DNA from: Endomychus coccineus
Lineage: Eukaryota > Arthropoda > Insecta > Coleoptera > Endomychidae
Length of the DNA stretch: 64,000 bases
Reading direction: 5' to 3'
Assembly: GCA_958510875.1 (NCBI GenBank)
Contig: OY294067.1
Coordinates: 253,967,736 to 254,031,735, forward strand
Part shown: piece by piece, positions 55,831 to 64,000 of the stretch
Position numbering within the stretch: the stretch's first letter is position 1
Layout of the letters: the number at the start of each line of letters is the position of its first letter
The notes under the pieces: generated by a model
Databases searched by the model: none
What the model was told of the DNA's origin: nothing
The model's input: the letters and a program-made list of their open reading frames with translations, nothing else
Translations under genes and position numbers: made by a program

Positions 55831-58680
55831 TAATAATTTGATATTCAAATAATCACTTTAATTTGAACTCTTTCTTAGTTACGGACCTGACCAAGGAAGG
55901 AAAACGGATGATTCGGTAGACCAGCGACCAAAATAGTCATCGCAATCAAACCAAGCACATTGTAGATATCCTTATAGCAATGTCATTAAGCTCCACATTT
56001 TCCTCAAATACGTCCAATTTTAGCCATTTATGCGTCGTATTGTCAATATTGGAAGTTTTTACTTATCAACAAACAATTGATATGAAACATACGAATATCA
56101 TAATCATAGTTGCACAAGCAGAAGCATTTTGTTTACGAAACTATCTATAGCATATTTCTAGTTTTAAAAAACATACTAGTTAATAATGATTCTTGACCCA
56201 GGTATGAATTATATATAAATTCTCCGTAAATGGGTCTATTTCCAGAGAATTTATGTACAAAAACATACTAATATACAATATAGATAATATTGACCGCTAC
56301 TTATGGAACAAAAGTAGTAAGAAATGATAAAAGTAGGGAACTGTATTGTACAGTTGATTCTGATCTAAGCTCCTAGATGGTGGGCCAATCGATTTTCATT
56401 ACTGTAATGTGTGTTGCATATTCACTAGGGTATATATTTTCAATGATATAAATAAAAAAACCCTCTGTATGGTATGTTTCTTGTGAGCCACTTTTCATGA
56501 GGTCGTTAACGAAGGTTGAAAAATTAAGATATCTTCACGTTCTCAAACAAAGTTGAAGATTTTTGTACAGAATTAAACGTCGAAATGTAGTACTATCAGT
56601 TATCACTATTGAGCGAAGAAAAGTCTTGCAATTAAATTATCCTATTTCTCGATAATTTTAGATTATGAAAATTATTATTAGTTTAAATTCGTTTAAAATC
56701 TTCAACCACATGTAATCTCCCAAACTAGTCAATCATTATTGCCGAAACTGTCATGTTATAATATCATACAGAGGATGATGCGATATTTAAAATGCAATAA
56801 AAATTAGGTAACAGCTTTGATTTAATCAATGATACCAGTTAACAGAAAACCGATATCTATTTCTCAACTATGATGTTAATCAATTATAAATATGGGTTCA
56901 CACACCATAGAGAGTTATCCATGACTAAAATATAGAAAAATAATCCCTGTCTTACAATACTGCTGACTAATTTCGTGATATAGGTGAGAGTCTGAGAGTA
57001 CATCATCAGGACCCACATTACAATTCCTAAAAAGATAATTATAACCTAATACTACCAATATGCGGTCTAACGTAGTACTCGTACTGATAATAATCCAACC
57101 TCTTTGAATATAAATGTATTTTATTATTAAGTTGAAGATTGAAATATTTATTTAATCTAAATCTAAATCTAAAGTTGAGTTTATTTAGTTTTAGCAATCA
57201 ATTTCCAGTTGACTTTTGATGTAGATCTAGAAACCGAACCATAACGAATACAGAGAGAAATTATACTTATGATTAAATGAAAGAACAATTGCTTTGTTTT
57301 TATACCACTTTTAATAATAACATAAAGACGTTACTACAGTTTCAACACCGAAGTGTCATTATCAAACAGATGCTACATTATCTTGTATCTGTTTGGTAAT
57401 GGTTTTTCATTTAATCATAATGATAAATTACCATGGAGTAATGGCTTCTACTGTCGATTTTTTGAAATAATACTTTATTCATCCAGAATAAAGAGAATTA
57501 AAAATTTGAAATAAGTCACCAGAAGTGTTGTACAAATTCTGAAGTTGCCGTAGGAAGTACATAATATTAAGAGTCTACGACTACTGGGGTATATTTAAAA
57601 AATGCGGATATATATAAAAGGTGACATTTAATTATTAAAACATGAAAATATTACAAAAACATAAATTTATCATACATTTTCAATACATCAATTCAAATTT
57701 TATAGGAAACATAAAATTGATAATCAGTACGAAATTTGACATTGCGAATCTGCGATCACCTGGATAAAATGTGGCACATAAGTTGAATTCCTTGTTCGCA
57801 GACATTGGTCCAAATAAGCATCAGTGGGGCTTGATCAGTACTTTGATTCTAAATTCTAACTGTGAAGAAACATGCACAATCATATTCATGTGCAAAAGGA
57901 ACACATTTTCTCAGCAATAGAAAGTTGTGTCAACCCAACAATTCCAAAATGGTTCCTCATAAAGATGTGATTTTAATTCAATGGTTTTGGCAATTTTTCA
58001 ATTTTCAATTCTAAGCTCTCCTTATTGGAAATATTGAAATATATGTTAAGATTTTATTAGATAAAACATAACATTATTAGATAAAACATAACAAACAAAA
58101 ACGATAAGAACAACTTCAATTCATTCTTTATGTTACTAAATTCTCAAAATGTTTTGCAGACTGATGGCTGGTAGCATTTGCAATATTTTTTTCCTACATG
58201 AATAAAATACCGATGTCTCACCAAAAAATGTAGAGTGAAATTAACATGGCCCTTCTACGACTTCTTAATATCGTATAGTTTCATATTATTTTACTATTCG
58301 TTTCGAATGAATTTAAATGTCGTAAATGCCGAAACTAGAATTATTACATACATTCATTTAAATAAAATTTGTAGATTAAAATGTATTAATAATTCAATCA
58401 ACGTGTTATTGAAATTCTAATTCATGATAAGATTTTATTATACTAATAAAATGAGATTTTACGATGTTAGTTTGAAATATATTAAACGATATATTTATGC
58501 AATGGAAAAGTTCATCCATTACGTAAATGAACAATTACATTAGAATTAATTGAATCTTAAAATAAAATCGATTAAGATAAGGTTATTGTCATGTAGTCAC
58601 AATTATAATATTGGAATAATCAAGAAACTTATTTGTAAGCATACAGTTTTGCAATGGGAAGTTTAAATCCAAATAACATT
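55831..58680. other. AT-rich spacer, no gene supported
   Basis: Contains the echo of the 52410-52530 sequence at 57280-57480 and otherwise only chance ORFs. Confidence 0.5.
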
Positions 58681-58683
58681 TGA

Positions 58684-58795
58684 ACGCGCGAGGGGCCAGC
58701 GTCGAGTTGCTCGACGGCAGGTAACATTTTCAAAAGGTTACGTCCGAATTGCGAGACGAAGGTAGGTCCGAGTTGCTCGACCGGAACACCCTAAT
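58684..58795. repeat. Short direct repeats of GTCGAGTTGCTCGAC type, likely MULE end
   Basis: CGTCGAGTTGCTCGACGGCA (58700), GTCCGAATTGCGAGACGAAGG (58744) and GTCCGAGTTGCTCGACCGG (58769) are variants of one palindromic word. They precede a MULE transposase fossil by 200 bp, the arrangement also seen at the left end of the 50-1290 remnant. Confidence 0.5.
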
Positions 58796-58989
58796 GAGAG
58801 TGTGTAAGGTAATCAACACTATAGGTACCTGATTTTATTATGGATGGATTGGGGAATTTTCATTACCTGGGAAAATTTAGTTCAAATTATCTGGTCTAAA
58901 AAATGGGCATTATATCCGCTTTTGTATTGTACTATTGCAAAATGAACAAGCAACTAGGAATAAAAACTTTTTCAAATTATAATTAATAT

Positions 58990-59460
58990 TTGTGAGGAAA
59001 GAGGATTTTGTTTCAAACCGAGAACGGCCCCTACAGATTTTGTACTAGCTATATACAATGCTGCCTGCAAAGTTTGGTCTGAAGATTTAATGATACGTGG
59101 CTACAGATTTATCACAGGCAATCTTGGTGGCCAAAAATTGCGATCTTGCAAGAACTACAAAGAAAAAACCGAAGTCGGCAAATGGCTACAACATTATATT
59201 TAGTTTATCTTTTTTAAGCCCCGATAAAGTCGGAGATTGCATCGTAGAGTATTTTTCTGCCGATTTAATACAATTCTAAGAATTATTGTAATTTTTTTGA
59301 CTATTTGGTAGACTCTTATATGAGTGCAACTTTTCCTCCAAATATATGGGCCGAACCCTCCCTTTTGGCGAGAACAATAAATGTGTGCGAAGCGTTTCAT
59401 TCTCAATTTAATAAACTGTTATAATCCCCTTATCCAAATATTTTTGTATGAATGCAGTTT
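58990..59460 (+). pseudogene. MULE-like transposase fragment, frameshifted
   Basis: In alternating frames: TDFVLAIYNAACKVWSEDLM, IRGYRFITGN (family 'I.GC.FHL.Q'), then EVGKWLQH, LSFLSPDKVGDCIVEYFSAD, DYLVDSYM, and FPPNIWAEPSLLARTINVCE with AFHSQFNKLL. This is the MULE domain's second half, complementary to the end preserved at 232-830. At least three frameshifts. Confidence 0.65.
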
Positions 59461-59545
59461 TCTTTGGTTAAAGTAGTTAGTCAACGATAGTTTTCAAACT
59501 CGTGGGTTATCTCACAAAAAAGGCCTTCTAATAGAGCATCGTATT

Positions 59546-60242
59546 TAGCGATCGGCCGATACCGATATAAATGTCGGTGCATCGGTATCGTAACGGCATA
59601 TCGCCAAATTTTGAAAATCAGCATCAACTTTGCCGATGAATATCAGCATATTTAAGATATAAGACTTTTTTTATGTATTCATGAGTAAAAAGGCATTTAA
59701 AATTCTTTTTTAAATAGTTTCAAATCACATGTTACAAATAACATAATTTTTTTTCAGATTTAGCAGTCACCTAATTCAAAAACTGCCATAGTGAACTTTA
59801 TTTTCCTTTCATTTCATTGGAATCTCCAGCGGCTTAGTAACTTCTTTATCTAGTGAACTATTTTATACTTATGGTTTAAAAAATAAAGACTTTCTTCTAT
59901 TATGGCTATTTTCCTCCATCGCATTTTTACCTGTATCGCAAAAAATGAGCATATTGCACGACGTGACCGTTATCTGAAGTAGCAATGGACAATGTACTAA
60001 TTCTATTCAAGAACTGAGCAAAGCAGCAATTTCAGCAGCGCTGGGACACAACATTTTCGGTAAAACGAGTAATTGCCCCTGGTATTTGAACGGGGAATTA
60101 CCGAAAATTGTTCATGTCACATCCGCGTCCAAGCGAGTATTTGACTTAAAGATGCTTTACATCATAGCGATACCGATATTATATCGGTATCGGCAACTAA
60201 AATATCGGTATCGGCAAAAAAATCCGTATCGGCCGATCACTA
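59546..60242. mobile_element. Non-autonomous hAT element (TAGNGATCGGCCGATAC ends)
   Basis: The left end TAGCGATCGGCCGATACC and the right end, complement of TAGTGATCGGCCGATACG, are terminal inverted repeats. Inside follow several ATCGGTATCGGC words. No transposase. No clear 8-bp target duplication, so it is old. Confidence 0.65.
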
Positions 60243-60546
60243 TAATATGACTTGCAATTTAAATAGACTTTCCCTAAGCTTATAATCCCTCATTTCACTT
60301 GAGCTATCTGAATATTGTATTGAAATTATTTCGGTTTGCAGGTTTCAATGGTTATCCACATTCATATTGTTATTTAAAACATTGATTACTAGGATTTCAA
60401 ATCATTATTTAACATAGTTGCTGTTGCTGCATACCATAAAAATTCTGATAACATAATATCGATCAAAACAATGGAAATCGAAGGGCCTCTAGTGGCGGGC
60501 AGCTGAAACTCTGTAGCTCTCGGAATAGTATAACAGCTATCCGCTA

Positions 60547-60900
60547 GAGGCGCGTCAATTCACATTATTTACATCTATTTTTATATCAGATAGTTGGTGT
60601 CAATTGAGATTAAGAGATGAATAAGATCATGCTTGCACTAAAAATGGAAAACGTGCAAATCAAAAGTTTATTCAACGCAGGATCACGATGAAATAAATAC
60701 GGCTCGGCAAATTTTTATATTCAGTACGTGCCACATTCAACAATCAACAAGGATTTGTATGATGCACGGGTACCTCGTGATAAATTAAATTGGAAGTAAC
60801 TTGCATATAGCATTGTTACTTAATTTTAATTATCACCAGACATCTGGATAACAAAATAATGATGTAGCTGTAGACAAAACAATGATAATTGACGCGCCTC
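60547..60900. mobile_element. 354-bp MITE with GAGGCGCGTCAATT ends, copy 1
   Basis: A perfect 14-bp terminal inverted repeat. The interior is shared with 61811-62212 (CAAATCAAAAGTTTATTCAA, ACGGGTACCTC, TTTAATTATCACCAG). Just outside both ends is CCTCTAGTGGCGGGCAGC / CCTCTTGTGGTGGGTAGC, so the true terminal repeat may extend outward (60484-60920). Confidence 0.7.
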
Positions 60901-60948
60901 TTGTGGTGGGTAGCTGAAACCTAAAGCACACTGAACAGTATGATGGGT

Positions 60949-61775
60949 TAGCTAAACATCGATAGTTTGAACCATCGAGAGCTTTGATAGTTGAAAAAAA
61001 AATTATCGATAACTATCCATTTTTTTGAAAAGAAACAGAAATTGACAGTAGTTTTGAATTTATGTAATTTTGGTTGATTTTAAAATCCCGAATAAGGTGG
61101 CCAAATAAACTGAAAGGAATAAAGAAAACAACAATCAACATTGTACGTTTAATACCAAAAATATTACAAATATACATTCTCTTTGCTTTCTCCTCCAGTC
61201 ATTTTTTGACCTGCCTCGAAAATAGGGTAGTACTGCCCTCAGAGGGTAGTACTGAGCTTCCTGCTATCCCTAAATACTTCACGTGATTTCTTTCTATTCG
61301 CTTGTACTTCTTTGCCAATATTCTAATGGCTAAAATTGTTAAAAATAGTGACAAATTCACTAATTGTCTCACTTCCACACTTCCACTTTACCCATAAATT
61401 CAACTGTTCAACATGAGTACAACGTCTATAAAACAGGAGTAGTGGAAATGGAATTTGAAGTTAGATGTTTGGGACTTTGAGGATAGTTGTTCTGTACTTT
61501 GGGGAACTACGGAGAACAAAAATGAGAAGCTCCAAACTGAGATTTGTCAATAGTAGCAACGACCACAAAACAACTATAAAGCACGTATCAAATATACTCC
61601 GTTGGGGAAAGTTGGTACTTGTCGATTCACTCCAAATATATAACATGTTCAAGTCCAGGTTAGTAACTTCGGTAAATATCATGTAATTTCAACTTGATAC
61701 TATCGTCGAAAACTATCGATAATACCAATAATGCATTACTATCGATACAATCGACAGTCTATTGATGTTTAGCTA
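60949..61775. mobile_element. hAT element remnant with TAGCTAAACATC ends
   Basis: TAGCTAAACATCGATAG at 60949 and its complement to 61775 bound the unit; ATCGATA words lie inside both. A transposase scrap is present on the minus strand. It lies exactly between the two MITE copies. Confidence 0.55.
61150..61290 (-). pseudogene. hAT transposase C-terminal (dimerisation) scrap
   Basis: The minus strand in mixed frames reads YLGIAGSSVLPSEGSTTLF and AGQKMTGGESKENVYL. The hAT dimerisation pattern is 'yL.i.aSSvpSERvFS.aG.....R'. Only about 40 residues remain, so family-level confidence is moderate. Confidence 0.45.
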
Positions 61776-61810
61776 TCTATCACTAGTATGACACCGCAAT
61801 CCACCATATA

Positions 61811-62212
61811 AGGCGGGTTAATTTCTATTGTTTACATCCATTTTTGATATAGGTACAGATAGCTGGCGTCAATTGAAATTAAGAGGTGAATAAGTTCATC
61901 CTTGCATTAAAATTGGGACATTACATTGAAACGTGCAAATCAAAATAATACATAAAAAGTTTATTCAATGCAAGATCACGATGAAATAAGTATTAAAACG
62001 GCTCTGCAAATTTTGATATATATTCAATAGGTGTTACATACAACAAGAATTTCTATTTTTTCAACATTTTTATGATACACGGGTACCTCATGATGAATAA
62101 AATTGAAATATCTTGCATATAGACTTGAATTAGCATCGGTACTTAATTTTAATTATCACCAGGCACCTGGGTAACAAAAGAATGATGTAAACAATGTAAG
62201 TTGACGCGCCTC
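61811..62212. mobile_element. MITE with GACGCGCCTC end, copy 2
   Basis: Same family and orientation as 60547-60900. The right end TTGACGCGCCTC is kept; the left end (AGGCGGGTTAATT) is altered. Slightly longer through small insertions. Confidence 0.6.
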
Positions 62213-62900
62213 TCGTGAGTATTTAGGGAATCAACAACTGCAACTATACTATACATATTATGTAGTTAACACATTATGTTACTCCATCAGATGGCAACAG
62301 TATCGTTTCAAAGATCATTTTTATTACTTGCGAATTTTTATTGTATGCAGACAGCTTGTGTTAAATAAAATTGGAAACGTGTAACGTTTCATTCTTCAAA
62401 TAAATTGTGGCCCTGTTAAACATGAAATTCCAATATATCAGAAATGGCTTTACATTTGGAATAATCTGTTATAATTAAAGATGAGTTGTATTGCAAAAAA
62501 GTTCATTTTTTCAGTTAGCATAAAAATATAACTTTCGACTGCACGAGGACAGAGGATTGAGTAAATAAATAACGTCGAGTATATGCGTGCTGTTGTAGCT
62601 GTATACAGTGTATATTGTGTATACGCAGTGTATACGTATACCTGTCCTGTATACCGTAATCGAGAGCACTGGCTCACACAGGCAGGCTCACCAACACCTA
62701 CTCAGATATGCACACGTGTGTAAGCGTATATAGAGACTGCCTGACGCCTGACTCGATTCCCTCACGGCCGCAGTTGCGCACGCAGCAGTATACATAAGAG
62801 TATTCCCTGCGACCTCCCCCGAGGTATCCGGGCGTCTTGACCCCTAGATATCGATGAAATTAATAAAAAAAAAATTTTAATGTTTGCTAACTATACTGAT
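62213..62900. other. Unassigned sequence with a GTATAC cluster and a GC-richer stretch
   Basis: 62605-62655 contains repeated GTATAC/GTGTATA words. 62640-62850 is clearly GC-richer. No ORF with a recognisable pattern. It might be a promoter region or another element's end. Confidence 0.35.
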
Positions 62901-64000
62901 GTTTTCGACGTAAAAAAACTCTTCTGCAATACCTGGTGTACCCTGAGTCCGGGTAACCATGTCATCTCCTAGGAATTTGTTAATTTTTCTCAATTAAATG
63001 TAACAAATTCTTGCTCTCGCCGATCACGACTATGACACTCGCAATGTTCTGCAAATTACCTGGGGGTGTTTCCGGGTCCCTGGAGCTCTCTGTATCTACG
63101 TCATCTTCTAGGAATTTGTTGATTTTTCTTCATAAAAGGTAACAAATTTTGGCTCTCGGGGGTCTTCAAAGTCACCTATTACGACTGTGACACTCACAAT
63201 GTTTTGCAAATTATCTTGGCGTGTTCCCGGGTCCCTGGAGCCCTCTGTAGCAACGATGAACAAATTCCAGCCCTCGGTGTTTTTTATTGTAGCCGATCAC
63301 GATTATGATTCTCACAATTTTCTATAAATTACCTGGGGATGTTTCTAGGTCCCTGGAGCCCTGTTTATCTAAACCATCTTCTAGGAATTTGTTAGTTTTT
63401 CTTCATAAAATGTAACAAATTCTGGGTCTCGGTGGTTTTTATTGTCGCCGATTATGATACTCACAATGTTGTGCAAATTACCTGGGTGTGTTTCTGGGTA
63501 TCCCGGGCCATGCTTATCAATGTCATCTTCAAGGAATTTATTAAATTTTATTAATAAAATGTAACAATTTTTGGCTCTTGGGGATATTCGAAGTCGCCGA
63601 TCACGATTATGATATTCTCAAAGCTCATGCATAGTCGTGATCCTGAGAACAGAAACTACGGATTTTTATATTTATTGGTATTTTCTTAATATCTAAGAAC
63701 ATAACAAATTCCTAGAAGATGACATAGATACAGAGGGCTCCAGGGACCCAGAAACACCCCCAGGTAATTCGCAGAACATTGCGAGTGTCATAGTCGTGAT
63801 CGACTTTGAAATCCCCCGAGAGTCAGAATTTGTTACCTTTCATGAAGAAAAATTAACAAATTCCTAGAAGATGGCGTAGATAAGCAGAACATTGTGAGTA
63901 TCATACTCGTAATCGGCGACAATAAAAACCCCCGAGGGCTAGAATTTGTTACGTTTTAAGAAGAAAAATTAACAAATTCCTAGAAGATGACGTAGATACA
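62900..64000. repeat. Satellite array of ~150-bp monomers, in two opposite orientations
   Basis: Words CTAGGAATTTGTT, ACAAATTCTGG, ACCTGGGGGTGTTTC and GGTCCCTGGAGC recur about every 145-155 bp up to 63610. From about 63650 the same words appear as their complements (for example AACAAATTCCTAGAAGATG at 63705, 63855 and 63970). The array continues past the window end, so a foldback element like those at 48-52 kb is likely but not proven. Confidence 0.8.

Overview
This is a eukaryotic nuclear window, almost certainly from an insect. The evidence is a strongly AT-rich background, GT-AG exons, and fossils typical of arthropod genomes: R4/Dong-like, jockey/CR1-like and I-like retrotransposons, Penelope-like elements (PLEs), irritans-type mariner, hAT and MULE. 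Order and species cannot be fixed from sequence alone; the retroelement types fit a beetle or another repeat-rich insect, and this is only a guess. No bacterial operons, rRNA genes or CRISPR arrays were seen.

Host coding sequence is sparse. A + strand gene has two recognisable exons, 21301-21419 and 28649-29501, in compatible splice phase. Together they encode the second half of a BTB domain, a BACK-like domain and a stop. A second + strand terminal exon (52641-53300) encodes an unrecognised protein. Both proteins end in the same kind of C-terminus (L-N-x-L-x-x-W-T-x-x-F-D-stop). The long introns and spacers between them are filled with transposon debris.

Region by region. 0-4.5 kb: MULE remnant, DDE transposase tail, PLE fragment, and an end of a satellite-bearing foldback. 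4.5-13.4 kb: the most remarkable part. Two 313-bp inverted arms (4556-4868 and 13067-13379) enclose a series of elements, each bounded by (TA)n. These are an R4/Dong-like retrotransposon with one in-frame stop; a 103-bp palindrome; a 1.6-kb inverted-repeat element carrying a fragment of a histone H2A gene with its 3' stem-loop; a 1.07-kb palindrome with two 417-bp arms; and a 473-bp tandem array in which every unit holds a tRNA-like sequence. 13.4-21 kb: decayed non-LTR retrotransposons and a PLE with a hammerhead-like motif. 21.3-29.8 kb: the BTB/BACK gene, with an apparently complete hammerhead ribozyme motif in its intron (25435-25481, minus strand). 30-40 kb: AT-rich sequence with several foldback elements. 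40.7-42.8 kb: a terminal-inverted-repeat (TIR) element with an intact 126-codon ORF ending in part of an endonuclease/exonuclease/phosphatase fold, then a mariner pseudogene. 44-46 kb: tandem duplications. 47.6-52.3 kb: two foldback elements with 149-bp satellite monomers, embedded in PLE fragments. 52.6-53.3 kb: the second host exon. 54-55.8 kb: DDE transposase relic, a GC-rich island, and a PLE with a hammerhead motif. 55.8-62.2 kb: AT-rich spacer, a second MULE fossil, hAT and MITE copies. 62.9-64 kb: an inverted satellite array running off the window.

All assignments come from reading the translated sequence and comparing it with family patterns from memory. No database search was run.
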